From Telmatospirillum siberiense (lineage in GTDB: Bacteria > Pseudomonadota > Alphaproteobacteria > Rhodospirillales > Magnetospirillaceae): DNA of 64,000 nucleotides. Positions 8,620-17,190 of the stretch are shown piece after piece. Numbering within the stretch: the stretch's first letter is position 1; each line of letters starts with the position of its first letter. The stretch spans positions 328,639 through 392,638 of the forward strand of contig NZ_PIUM01000002.1 of assembly GCF_002845745.1 (NCBI RefSeq), read 5' to 3'. The notes beneath the pieces were generated by a model, which was given only the letters and a program-made list of their open reading frames with translations, was not told the DNA's origin and searched no databases. A program made the translations under genes and the position numbers.

Positions 8620-10233
8620 TCATTCCGTAGGAGGCGGGGCAAGATCGAATGCCGCCGCCATCAAGGCGCGGGTATAGGCGGTCTCGGGGGCCGCGAACAG
8701 CCGTTCGGCGGGGCCGGCCTCGACCGCCTTTCCGTCCTTCATGACCAGCACGCTGTCCGCCAGGGCGCGGACCACCCGCAGATCGTGGCTGATGAACACA
8801 TAGGCCAGTCCGTGGCGTTTTTGCAAGTCGCGCAACAGCGTGACGATCTGGGCCTGGACGGACAAATCGAGGGCCGACGTCGGTTCATCGAGGATAAGCA
8901 GGCCGGGTTTCAGAATCAGCGCGCGGGCGATGGCGATCCGTTGGCGCTGGCCGCCGGAGAATTCGTTGGGATAGCGGTCCTGCGTCTCGGGATCGAGCCC
9001 CACCTCGGTGAGGCTTTGGGCGATCAGGTCCCGCCGCTCCCGGCTGTTCCCGCCCAAGCCATGGACGTCCAGTCCTTCTCCGACGATCTGCTCGATCGAT
9101 CGGCGGGGCGACAGCGAGCCGTAAGGATCCTGGAAGACCATCTGCATCCGGCGGCGCAGCGGACGCAATGCCTTGGCCGACAGGTCGTGCAGGGCGTGGC
9201 CGGAAAAGACGACGGAGCCTTCGCTCCTGACCAGCCGCAACAGGGCGAGGCCGAGCGTCGTCTTGCCCGATCCCGATTCGCCCACCACGCCCAGGGTCTG
9301 CCCCTCCTTCAGCGTGAGGTCGATCCCGTCGACCGCCTGGATCCATCCGATCCGGCGGCGGAACAGGCCCCGGCGGATGGGAAAGCCGACCTTGAGATCT
9401 CGCGCGGTGAGGATCGTGGCGGCCCCGGGGAGTGGCGGATTGGGGCGCCCCGTCGGTTGCGCGGCCAAAAGCTCGCGGGTGTAGGGATGTCGCGGCGCGG
9501 CGAAGACCGTGGCGGTATCCCCCTGTTCGATCACCTCTCCGGCCCGCATCACGCAGACGGTGTCGGCCATTCTGCGGACAATTCCCAGATCATGGGTGAT
9601 GAGCAGCAAGGCCATGGCGAAACGGTCCTGCAGATCCTTGAGCAGGGCGAGGATCTGGGCCTGAACCGTGACATCGAGGGCCGTCGTCGGCTCGTCGGCG
9701 ATGAGGATGTCGGGTTCGTTGGCGAGCGCCATGGCGATCATCACCCGCTGGCGCTGTCCGCCGGAGAGGCTGTGCGGCAGCGCTCCCAGTCGAAGTTCGG
9801 CCTGCGGCAGGCCGACCAGGCGCAGCAGTTCGAGAACGCGCTCGCGCGCCTTCGCGCCGCGCAATCCCCGGTGCAGGGCGAGCACCTCGCCGATCTGGGT
9901 GCCGATCGGCTGCAGGGGATTGAGACTGGTCATCGGCTCCTGGAAGACCATGGCGACGCGGTTGCCGCGGATCGTCCGCAGGACGGGATCGCCGGCCCCC
10001 AGCAGTTCCTGCCCGGCCAAACGGATGCTGCCCGCCGGATGGTGGGCGTGCGGGTAGGGCAGAAGCTGGAGAATGGAAAGCGCGGTGACCGATTTTCCCG
10101 ATCCGGATTCGCCGACCAGGGCCAGGGTTCGCCCCCGTTCGAGTTCGAAGGATACGCCTTTGACGACGGGGTGGGCTTCGGCGTCCCGGCCGAAGCTGAC
10201 ATGCAGGTCGCGGACCGACAGCAGGGCGGTCAA
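8620..10233 (-). CDS. yejF: Peptide ABC transporter, fused double ATP-binding protein
   Basis: The 537-residue protein carries two complete ABC ATPase domains, each with Walker A (GESGSGKS and GESGSGKT), the signature LSGGQRQR or FSGGQRQR, and Walker B ending in ADEPTTALD or LDEPTSALD. This fused form matches YejF, the motor of the Yej oligopeptide/microcin C importer at the inner membrane. The start is a TTG at 10233 that overlaps the yejA TGA stop (TTGA, 10230-10233), since no ATG or GTG is available before the first domain. The permease genes yejB and yejE, usually between yejA and yejF, are absent here. Confidence 0.88.
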   Translation of the reverse strand: MTALLSVRDLHVSFGRDAEAHPVVKGVSFELERGRTLALVGESGSGKSVTALSILQLLPYPHAHHPAGSIRLAGQELLGAGDPVLRTIRGNRVAMVFQEPMTSLNPLQPIGTQIGEVLALHRGLRGAKARERVLELLRLVGLPQAELRLGALPHSLSGGQRQRVMIAMALANEPDILIADEPTTALDVTVQAQILALLKDLQDRFAMALLLITHDLGIVRRMADTVCVMRAGEVIEQGDTATVFAAPRHPYTRELLAAQPTGRPNPPLPGAATILTARDLKVGFPIRRGLFRRRIGWIQAVDGIDLTLKEGQTLGVVGESGSGKTTLGLALLRLVRSEGSVVFSGHALHDLSAKALRPLRRRMQMVFQDPYGSLSPRRSIEQIVGEGLDVHGLGGNSRERRDLIAQSLTEVGLDPETQDRYPNEFSGGQRQRIAIARALILKPGLLILDEPTSALDLSVQAQIVTLLRDLQKRHGLAYVFISHDLRVVRALADSVLVMKDGKAVEAGPAERLFAAPETAYTRALMAAAFDLAPPPTE

Positions 10234-12110
10234 GGCCGGGCCTTCACCGGATCTTTCGCCGCCGGCTTGGACTTTTCAGGGGCAACCCACCAAGCCAGCA
10301 CTTCGGCTCCCTGATCGGGGGTCACCGCCGGGATGCCGAACTTGTCCCATACCGCGACGTGATCCTCCGGCATATACCACTGCGGGATGACGTAGTCGCC
10401 CCAAAGCAGCAATCGGTCCAGCGCATGTGTGCGCGTCACCAGGGTTTGCCGGTCGGGGCTGGCCGCCAGCGCGTCGATCGTCCGGTCGATGGCCGGCGAG
10501 CGAATACCGGCCCAGTTGAGCCCGTCCGGCTGGTCGGCGGCGGCCGATCCCCACAGGGTCCGCTGTTCCGTCCCCGGCGTTTCGGAGGCCGGCCAGCGGG
10601 CCACGATCATATCGAACTCGGCTTGCGCGCGTCTGCGCGAGAACTCGGCCTCTTCCACCGCATGCACGCTGGCTTGGATGCCTAGATGGTGGAGGGCTGA
10701 GAGGAAGTCCTTGCAGATCGGCTGCCAGCTCGGGTCGTCGACCAGGATTTCGAAGACGAAGGGTTTGCCGCCCTGTCCATCGACCAGTTTGCCTTTTTTC
10801 ATTGTCCAGCCGGCTTCGCTCAACAGATGGGCGGCTTCGGCCAGGTTGCGCTGGCGCTGGGCGTGGTCGGCATTGTCGGGCAGGGAGTAGGGTTTTGCGA
10901 AAAGCTCGTCGGGGACCTGGCCGCGGAACGCTTCGAGAAGAAGCGTCTCCTCGTCGGAGGGAAGTTCCGGCGCGGCCAGTTCGGATTTGGCGAAATAGCT
11001 CCCGGCGCGGCGGTACAGCCCGTAAAACAGATCGTGATTCAGGCTTTCGAAATCGAAGGCCAGGATCAGGGCGCGACGGGTCCGGGGATCCCGCCAGAGG
11101 GGATTGCGCAGATTGAAGGCGAAGCCCCGCATGGGTTCGGTGCGGCGATTCGGGATGTTCAGTTTGTTCACCAAACCCCGCGTCAGGGCCGGGAACACGT
11201 AGCCGGTCGCCCATTTCCTCGATTCCCATTCGAAGCGGACGTCATAGGCGCCGTTTTTGAAGGCGCTGAAGGCGGCGGGCGAATCGGCGAAGAAGTCGGT
11301 GCGGATCCGGTCGAAGTTGTAGAGCCCCGTGGCGACAGGCAAATCCTTGGCCCAATAGTCCTGCGCCCGGACCAGAACCACGGAGCGGCCGGGGTCCACC
11401 GATTGAACGGCGTAGGGGCCGCTGCCCAGGGGAGGTTCCGCGAGGGGACGGGTGAAATCCCGGCCTTGCCACCAGCTTTTCGAAAGAATGGGCAGGCTGC
11501 CCAGGACCAGCGGCAGCGCCCGCGTCTCTCCGGGCCCGAAGATGAAGCGGACTTTGCGGTCGGCCAGCTTTTCCCCGCGGGTCACCCCCTGCAACGATGC
11601 CTTGAGGCCGGGTGGTCCGGAGTTTCTCAGGGTCTCGAAGGAAAACAGGACATCGTCGGCGGTGATCGCGCTGCCGTCGTGAAAGCGCGCCTCGGGACGT
11701 AGGTTGAACACCAGCCAGCGGTTGGCGCGGTCCCATTCGAACGATTCGGCGATCAGTCCATAAGCGCTTGCCGGTTCGTCCTCCGAACGGGCCAGCAGGC
11801 TGTCGAAGGTCAGTCCGATCAGATCGATGGGGCGGGCCGTGGCGCCGCGCGCCAGCGGCGGATGGCCGATGCCGGAAAAGGGGTTGAGGGTGTCGAAGCC
11901 GCCCAGTTGGTAAAGGCGGAGCAGTCCGCCTTTCGGCGCGTCCGGATTGACATAGTCGAAATGCTTGAAGTCGGGCGGATATTTGGGAGTGCCGTAAAGG
12001 GCCAGGGCATGGGCCCCCTGTCCGGCGCGGCTCTCACCGCCGCCAGCCAGCAGAAGCAGGGCGGCGGTGACCAGGAAAACGATGCTCTTTGCGACGCCGG
12101 AGCGCGTCAA
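10230..12110 (-). CDS. yejA: Peptide ABC transporter, extracellular solute-binding protein family 5
   Basis: The predicted 626-residue protein has a signal peptide (about residues 1-30, hydrophobic core VFLVTAALLLLAG) and then the YejA-like beginning ALYGTPKYPPDFKHF followed by VNPDAPKGG. It would bind oligopeptides in the periplasm for the Yej importer. The start is a TTG at 12110 inside a TTGA overlap with the hisN stop; further upstream the frame encodes unlikely arginine-rich sequence antisense-like to hisN. It is directly followed by the ATPase gene with no permeases in between, so the channel must be encoded elsewhere. Confidence 0.85.
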   Translation of the reverse strand: MTRSGVAKSIVFLVTAALLLLAGGGESRAGQGAHALALYGTPKYPPDFKHFDYVNPDAPKGGLLRLYQLGGFDTLNPFSGIGHPPLARGATARPIDLIGLTFDSLLARSEDEPASAYGLIAESFEWDRANRWLVFNLRPEARFHDGSAITADDVLFSFETLRNSGPPGLKASLQGVTRGEKLADRKVRFIFGPGETRALPLVLGSLPILSKSWWQGRDFTRPLAEPPLGSGPYAVQSVDPGRSVVLVRAQDYWAKDLPVATGLYNFDRIRTDFFADSPAAFSAFKNGAYDVRFEWESRKWATGYVFPALTRGLVNKLNIPNRRTEPMRGFAFNLRNPLWRDPRTRRALILAFDFESLNHDLFYGLYRRAGSYFAKSELAAPELPSDEETLLLEAFRGQVPDELFAKPYSLPDNADHAQRQRNLAEAAHLLSEAGWTMKKGKLVDGQGGKPFVFEILVDDPSWQPICKDFLSALHHLGIQASVHAVEEAEFSRRRAQAEFDMIVARWPASETPGTEQRTLWGSAAADQPDGLNWAGIRSPAIDRTIDALAASPDRQTLVTRTHALDRLLLWGDYVIPQWYMPEDHVAVWDKFGIPAVTPDQGAEVLAWWVAPEKSKPAAKDPVKARP

Positions 12111-12916
12111 TGCCCGCCGCCCGCTTTGGCGAGCACGGCCATGGTCGCGGCGTGCGCCGCCTTGTCGCCGGCTGCGATAACCCTGCCGTCCGACCTCAGC
12201 CCCAGCCGTCCGCCCCGCCAGTCGGTGAGCAATCCGCCCGCTCCCTCGATGATGGCCACCAGGGGGAGATAATCGTAGGGCTGCAAGGAGGCCTCCACCA
12301 CCAGATCCACATAACCGGCGGCGAGCAGGCCGTAGGCGTAGCAATCGGCGCCGTAGCGCGGCAGCTTGACGGAAGAGCGCAAGGCTTCCCAGGCCGTGGC
12401 GTCGGTCCCGGTGAACATCTCGGGGGCCGTGGCGTAGAGTGCTGCGAGAGACAGGTCGGGGCAGGGGCGGACCCGGATGGGACGCCCGTTCAGTGTCGAG
12501 GGACGGCCCGACACGCCCAGCCAGCGCTCGTCGAGGATCGGCTGGTCGATGATGCCGAGAACGGGAACTCCCTTATGCAGGAGGGCGATCAGCGTGCCGA
12601 AGGACGGCTTGCCGGTGATGAAGGCCTTGGTGCCGTCGACCGGATCAAGGACCCAGACCCATTCGGCATCGGTTCTGACGGCGCCGTATTCTTCGCCGTA
12701 GATGCCGTGGTCGGGGGCCGTGCGTTCGATCAGTTCGCGCATGGCTGCTTCCGCTTCGCGATCGGCGACGGTGACCGGACTGGCATCGGCCTTGTCGAAT
12801 ACCGTCACCGGCTGACGGAAATAGCTGCGGGTAACGGTGCGGGCTGCGTCGGCGAGGCGGAGCGCCAAGGCGACGTGGTCGTCCGGGCAGAGGGACGGGG
12901 GAATTGGCGTATTCAT
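12107..12916 (-). CDS. hisN: Histidinol-phosphatase, inositol monophosphatase family
   Basis: The 269-residue protein has the metal-binding motifs of the inositol monophosphatase fold: GEEYG, DPVDGTKAF and, late in the chain, YGADCYAYGLLA with AGYVDLV. The TGKPSFGTLIALLH stretch resembles alphaproteobacterial HisN, which removes phosphate from L-histidinol phosphate in histidine synthesis. An inositol or 3'-phosphoadenosine phosphatase is the alternative. ATG 12916 is chosen by family length; no strong ribosome binding site is seen. A structured 170-base intergenic region lies upstream, and its stop overlaps the yejA TTG start. Confidence 0.8.
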   Translation of the reverse strand: MNTPIPPSLCPDDHVALALRLADAARTVTRSYFRQPVTVFDKADASPVTVADREAEAAMRELIERTAPDHGIYGEEYGAVRTDAEWVWVLDPVDGTKAFITGKPSFGTLIALLHKGVPVLGIIDQPILDERWLGVSGRPSTLNGRPIRVRPCPDLSLAALYATAPEMFTGTDATAWEALRSSVKLPRYGADCYAYGLLAAGYVDLVVEASLQPYDYLPLVAIIEGAGGLLTDWRGGRLGLRSDGRVIAAGDKAAHAATMAVLAKAGGGH

Positions 12917-12969
12917 CGGGTGATATTGCACCGGGGCCCGAAATATTTCCACCCTCCCCAGCGTCGGTT

Positions 12970-13143
12970 CCAGGGCAATCGGGTGAACCCGCTTGCCCTG
13001 GTTTAAATTGTTGCCCCTCAGACGCCGGGCGGCGGACATCCGTCCGCCTTGGGCTTCCTCCGCTAAAGCTTCGGGGCGCTCATCGCGCCAACGAGGCCAA
13101 AACACCCTCGGAAGAACAGTTCGCGCGCGTTCACCCGATTGCC
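12970..13143 (-). other. Structured intergenic region with mutually exclusive stems upstream of hisN
   Basis: GGCAATCGGGTGAAC at 12974-12988 is perfectly repeated in inverted form at 13129-13143. The same left arm also fits a local hairpin, CCAGGGCAA (12970-12978) with TTGCCCTGG (12993-13001). The two pairings exclude each other. A further hairpin is GGCGGAC-ATCC-GTCCGCC at 13031-13048. The region lies between two minus-strand genes and could be a terminator/attenuator or an interspersed repeat. Confidence 0.45.
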
Positions 13144-13160
13144 TTGGCGTCGTTTCCCCG

Positions 13161-13733
13161 TCATTGCGGTGGCGGCGGGGCCTCGGGACTGATCGAGCGC
13201 AGATAGGCGATCACATCGGCCCTCTCCTCGCCATTGGGCAGGCCGGCGAAAGTCATCTTGGTGCCCGCCGCGAAAGCGCCCGGCTTGCTGAGGAATTTGT
13301 CGAGATCCTCATAGCTCCAGGCGCCGGAGAGCTTTTTGAAGGCTTCCGAATAGGCGAAGCCCGGGAAGCTCGCCTTGGCCCGGCCGACGACGCCGAAGAG
13401 ATTGGGGCCGATCTTGGCGCCGGCCCCCTGATCGAAACTGTGGCAGGACAGGCACTTCTTGGCCGAGGTCTGGCCCTTGCCGGCATTCGCCGCCGCCAGG
13501 CGCTGGGGCAACGGTTTATCCTCGGCGATTGCCGCCGTCTCGCCCCCGGTCTGTCCCGGCGCGGTTTTGGCCTGGATCGCGGCGGGGTCGAATCCGCCTT
13601 CCGAAGCGACGATCTCCGGCGATGGCCGGTCGATCCGTCGCGGCATCAGGCCGTCGACCAGCAGATTGAGGCCAACCACCAAAATAAGCGCGAACAGGCA
13701 TGCTCCGGTGATTTTCTGGAGGGTGATACCCAT
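13161..13733 (-). CDS. Membrane-anchored class I c-type cytochrome
   Basis: The 190-residue protein has one N-terminal membrane segment (about 10-30, uncleaved in CycM-like proteins), a low-complexity linker, and a cytochrome c domain with the haem motif CLSCH at about 93-97 and a distal methionine in TKMTF. This resembles the membrane-bound cytochrome c552/cy group that carries electrons from the bc1 complex to terminal oxidases. The ATG at 13733 follows GGGGAG; 20 residues further upstream are not supported. It is divergent from kdsB. Confidence 0.85.
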   Translation of the reverse strand: MGITLQKITGACLFALILVVGLNLLVDGLMPRRIDRPSPEIVASEGGFDPAAIQAKTAPGQTGGETAAIAEDKPLPQRLAAANAGKGQTSAKKCLSCHSFDQGAGAKIGPNLFGVVGRAKASFPGFAYSEAFKKLSGAWSYEDLDKFLSKPGAFAAGTKMTFAGLPNGEERADVIAYLRSISPEAPPPPQ

Positions 13734-13869
13734 GGCTGCTCCCCTGTGGCCGTCTTCGTTATCCCGCCCCCCTTGATCCATGGCGAAGGTCATGGGGCGA
13801 AGGGGGGTTCCACCAGCGATCCTCCCGTTATATGGTTACGCCCCTTCGACTTCACAGACGCCATTGGTG

Positions 13870-14619
13870 ATGCCCGCCATTTTGAACCCCGTCGTAGTGA
13901 TCCCGGCCCGCTTGCAGGCGGCGAATCTGCCTGGGAAGCCGTTGCTCGACATCCATGGGGATCCGCTGATCGTCCATGTCTGGCGTCGCGCGGTGGCGGC
14001 CGCCATCGGTCCCGTGGTGGTGGCTTGCGCCGAGCGGGAAATCCAGGACGCCGTCATCCGGGCGGGCGGCAACGCCATCCTGACCAGGCCCGATCACCGC
14101 AGTTCGTCCGACAGGGTTTTCGAGGCCGTCGAGAAATTCGATCCGGAGGGGCATTTCGATACGGTGGTCAATCTGCATGGCGATCTTCCGGCGATTACGC
14201 CGGCGGCGATCCGCGCGGCCTTGCTTCCGCTCGACGATCCGGCCGTGGACGTCTCCACGGTGATCACCGAAATCACCGATGACGGGTTTCGCCATTCGCC
14301 CGGCATCGTCAAGGCGGTGGTCGGGCTGGCGGAGGGACAGCGGAGCGGACGGGCCATCTATTTCAGCCGGGCGGCGGTTCCCGCCGGCGAGGGCCCGCTT
14401 TTCCATCACATCGGCCTTTACGCTTTTCGCCGCGCCACCCTGGAGCGGTTCGTCGCTCTGGAGACCGGGGTGCTGGAACAGCGCGAGGGCCTTGAACAAT
14501 TGCGGGCCATCGAAAACGGGATGCGTCTCGAAGCGGTGCTCGTCGCCAATTTGGCCCCGGGTGTCGATACTCCCGCCGATCTGGAGAGACTCCGCAAGAT
14601 CCTGGTCCGCCTGCATTGA
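13870..14619 (+). CDS. kdsB: 3-deoxy-manno-octulosonate cytidylyltransferase
   Basis: KdsB activates Kdo with CTP to CMP-Kdo for the inner core of lipopolysaccharide. The 249-residue protein begins with the family motif VVIPARLQAANLPGKPL, a slightly altered nucleotide-binding loop, and keeps the DHRSSSDRV and NLHGDLP motifs. ATG 13870 gives the normal length; no good ribosome binding site is visible and the frame is open upstream to 13780. It is followed directly by pheA. Confidence 0.9.
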   Translation: MPAILNPVVVIPARLQAANLPGKPLLDIHGDPLIVHVWRRAVAAAIGPVVVACAEREIQDAVIRAGGNAILTRPDHRSSSDRVFEAVEKFDPEGHFDTVVNLHGDLPAITPAAIRAALLPLDDPAVDVSTVITEITDDGFRHSPGIVKAVVGLAEGQRSGRAIYFSRAAVPAGEGPLFHHIGLYAFRRATLERFVALETGVLEQREGLEQLRAIENGMRLEAVLVANLAPGVDTPADLERLRKILVRLH

Positions 14620-14624
14620 GTGAG

Positions 14625-15503
14625 ATGATGACCGATACCGACGCTTCACCCGAACGTACCATCGCCTTCCAGGGCGAACCCGGCGCCTATTCCCATTTGG
14701 CCTGCACCATCGCTTTTCCCGACATGCAGCCGCTTCCCTGCGCGGCCTTCGAGGATGCTTTCGCCGCGGTCAACGAGGGCCGCGCCCGGCTGGCGATGAT
14801 TCCCATCGAGAATTCGGTGGCCGGCCGCGTTGCCGATATTCACTCCCTGATGCCCGCCTCGAAGCTGCATATCATCGGCGAGTTCTTCGAGCGGGTGAAT
14901 CACCATCTGCTGGCGGTCAAGGGCGCCCGTCTCGAGGACATCAAGGTGGTGCGCAGCCATGTGCACGCCCTCGGCCAGTGCCGCAATTTCATCCGCGCCT
15001 ACGGCTTGAAGGCCGTGGTCGCCGCCGATACCGCCGGTTCCGCCGCCGAGGTCGCGGCCAAGGGCGACAAGACGGTGGCCGCCATCGCCTCCGAACTGGC
15101 CGGACGGACCTACGGTCTCTGCTCGCTGGCCGCCAATATCGAGGATGCCGAGCACAATACCACGCGCTTCCTGATCATGGCGCGCGAGGCCACGCAGCCC
15201 GATCCGCGCAAGGGGCCTTGCATCACCACCTTCATCTTCCGTGTCCGCAACGTGCCGGCCGCCCTTTACAAGGCTTTGGGCGGCTTCGCCACCAACGGCG
15301 TCAACATGACCAAGCTGGAAAGCTATCAGGTCGGCGGCGGTTTCGCCGCGACCCAGTTCTATGTCGACATCGAGGGACACCCCGAGGAACCCAATGTCCG
15401 GCTGGCCCTCGAAGAGCTGGGATTCTTCTCGAGGGAGGTGCGCATCCTGGGCGTCTATCCAGCCCATCCCTATCGGTTCAAGGCTCGTCTGGCGGCCGAT
15501 TGA
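14625..15503 (+). CDS. pheA: Prephenate dehydratase
   Basis: This 292-residue enzyme converts prephenate to phenylpyruvate in phenylalanine synthesis. The catalytic domain covers residues 1-190, including IENSVAGR and NTTRFLIM with the active TRF motif. A C-terminal ACT domain (about 200-285) contains a diverged ESYQVGGGF regulatory motif, suggesting phenylalanine feedback. ATG 14625 is used; a TTG at 14616 overlapping the kdsB stop (TTGA) is an equally possible start, and a second ATG follows at 14628. The gene converges with and overlaps the PaiB-like gene by 26 bases. Confidence 0.92.
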   Translation: MMTDTDASPERTIAFQGEPGAYSHLACTIAFPDMQPLPCAAFEDAFAAVNEGRARLAMIPIENSVAGRVADIHSLMPASKLHIIGEFFERVNHHLLAVKGARLEDIKVVRSHVHALGQCRNFIRAYGLKAVVAADTAGSAAEVAAKGDKTVAAIASELAGRTYGLCSLAANIEDAEHNTTRFLIMAREATQPDPRKGPCITTFIFRVRNVPAALYKALGGFATNGVNMTKLESYQVGGGFAATQFYVDIEGHPEEPNVRLALEELGFFSREVRILGVYPAHPYRFKARLAAD

Positions 15504-16089
15504 TCTCGGCCATCATATCGGCCACCGCCCGTTCCTCCGGCTCGCCCCGGGCCAGCCGTTCCGCCACTTTCTTCTGATCGACGGCGGGGCGGTTCTGGCT
15601 CATCTTGAATTTGCCCTCGAGCTTCTGGAGGGCCATGGAAAAGCCGACGATGCCGCGCAGCATTCCGGCCCGGTAATCGTCGGGCAGGTCGGCGAACGAC
15701 CAGTCCGATCGTGGATCGTGGATCGCCGCCATCTTCTCCACGACCTGCGCCGTTTCGTCGGCATTGAGGTGCCGGGCCGGCCCGAGGGCATGCACCACGG
15801 CATAATTCCAGGTCGGCACCGCCGGCGCCGTTTCGTACCAACTGGGCGAGACATAGGCATGGGGGCCATGAAAAATGGCCAGGCTGTCGCCGCTTCCCAG
15901 CGCCTGGGCCTGCGGATTGGCCTTCGCCAGATGTCCGAACAAATGATCGTTTTCATAAATCAGGGGCAGGTGGCTGATCCAGGGCCCCCCGGCCCCATGG
16001 GTGATCAGCGTCGCGAAGGGATGATGGCGGATGAAATCTGTCAGGGAGCGGCGGTCATCGCAGGCGAAGGCGGCGGGACGATAAATCAT
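15478..16089 (-). CDS. PaiB-like FMN-binding negative transcriptional regulator
   Basis: The 203-residue protein begins MIYRPAAFA and contains split-barrel FMN-binding features, including FATLITHG, HLPLI and the conserved VPTWNYAVVHA motif of the PaiB family. PaiB was described as a repressor of sporulation and protease genes in Bacillus, but the fold suggests a flavoprotein and the true role in proteobacteria is unclear. ATG 16089 follows AGGAAT and overlaps the stop of the TetR gene by four bases (ATGA), so the two are translated as an operon. Confidence 0.82.
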   Translation of the reverse strand: MIYRPAAFACDDRRSLTDFIRHHPFATLITHGAGGPWISHLPLIYENDHLFGHLAKANPQAQALGSGDSLAIFHGPHAYVSPSWYETAPAVPTWNYAVVHALGPARHLNADETAQVVEKMAAIHDPRSDWSFADLPDDYRAGMLRGIVGFSMALQKLEGKFKMSQNRPAVDQKKVAERLARGEPEERAVADMMAEINRPPDEP

Positions 16090-16790
16090 AAGGCATTCCT
16101 GTCGGTGGCGGGAATGGTGGGAACGCGGACCGACGTCGGGACGGAGTCCGAAGAGGCGTATCGCGCAAGAATGAGATCGACTGCGATCTCGATCAGTCTT
16201 CGATGATTTTGGCGCCTGGGGCTGACTTTCAAGAGTTCGCGCATATGCGCATCCCCTTTCAGCATGTTCAGAAACAACTCCGCGACCAGAGGGGCCTCTT
16301 CCGGAGGGATGGTCAAAAGGCCCCGGCTGCTCAGATCGTTGAACATCCGGGTCAGCCGGCCCATCGCCGTGGTGGGGCCGGCGGCGTAGAAGGTTTCCCC
16401 CACCTCGGGCAGGCGCGGCGCCTCGGCGACCACCACGCGGTTGATGGCGAGGGCTTCGGGAGAAAGAATAACTTCCAGCATATTGCCGGCCAATCGCCGC
16501 AGAAGGGAGCGGACATCTCCTGCCTCGCCGATATCGCCCATGATGTCGGCGTCGGCGAAAACGCATTGGCAACGGCCGCGGAGAACCTGTTCGAACAAAT
16601 CCCGCTTGTTGTCGAAGTGGGTATAGATCGTGGCTTTCGACACGTTGGCCCGGGCCGCCACGGCATCCATGCTGGCGGCGCCGTATCCCATTTCCATGAA
16701 GATTTCCCTGGCCGCCGTCAGGATGCGGTCATGTTTGCTGGGGGCTGGCCCATTTTCCGTGGCCGTGACGATTTTCCTCGGTCGAGACAT
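16086..16790 (-). CDS. TetR family transcriptional regulator
   Basis: The 234-residue protein has an N-terminal helix-turn-helix (about 20-65) with the typical FMEMGYGAASMDAVAARA and VSKATIYTHF segments, and a C-terminal helical ligand domain resembling the TetR_C_33/AcrR-type group. It heads a two-gene unit with the PaiB-like gene through an ATGA overlap and probably controls that unit. The effector is unknown. Confidence 0.85.
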   Translation of the reverse strand: MSRPRKIVTATENGPAPSKHDRILTAAREIFMEMGYGAASMDAVAARANVSKATIYTHFDNKRDLFEQVLRGRCQCVFADADIMGDIGEAGDVRSLLRRLAGNMLEVILSPEALAINRVVVAEAPRLPEVGETFYAAGPTTAMGRLTRMFNDLSSRGLLTIPPEEAPLVAELFLNMLKGDAHMRELLKVSPRRQNHRRLIEIAVDLILARYASSDSVPTSVRVPTIPATDRNAL

Positions 16791-17017
16791 GATCCCAAAC
16801 CCTTATCTGAAAAATGACGGCCCCATGCCGGCATTGACCACAGCATCGCCCCATAAATCTAACACGCCACGGGCGGAAGGGCGCCGGATTGTTCTCATAA
16901 TTCAAGTGTTTGATGGGGCATCCTCCTTCCCCTCGGCGGTTTCGGCGCCAAGGGCCGGGAGATCCGGGAATTTTCGCGTCCACACGCAATTGCCCTCGTC
17001 GGGGCCTCCTTTGGGTC

Positions 17018-17048
17018 TTGCCTTTTTCCTCCGGGGGGCTGATATACT
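17018..17048 (+). promoter_or_regulatory. Sigma-70-like promoter of the SRP RNA gene
   Basis: TTGCCT (17018-17023) and TATACT (17043-17048) are separated by 19 bases. The -10 element ends six bases before the 5' end of the SRP RNA inferred from its terminal stem, exactly where a start is expected. The spacer is slightly long. Confidence 0.6.
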
Positions 17049-17054
17049 CGGCTC

Positions 17055-17150
17055 GGGAGACTGGCGGCGGACGGGCCCGTCGCCAACCCGGTCAGGTCCG
17101 GAAGGAAGCAGCCGTAACGATTTTTGGTTCGGGTCGCCGACCAGTCTCCC
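17055..17150 (+). ncRNA. ffs: Signal recognition particle RNA, small bacterial type (4.5S)
   Basis: The terminal stem GGGAGACTGG (17055-17064) pairs perfectly with CCAGTCTCCC (17141-17150), closing a 96-base RNA. The apical part contains the universally conserved SRP domain IV bulge sequence GGTCAGGTCCGGAAGGAAGC followed by AGCCGTAAC. It binds Ffh to target membrane proteins. It lies just before dnaX, the order seen in many alphaproteobacteria. Confidence 0.95.
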
Positions 17151-17190
17151 ACCTACCCGTTAGGAACCGCCCGCCAACCGATCCGGGCCC

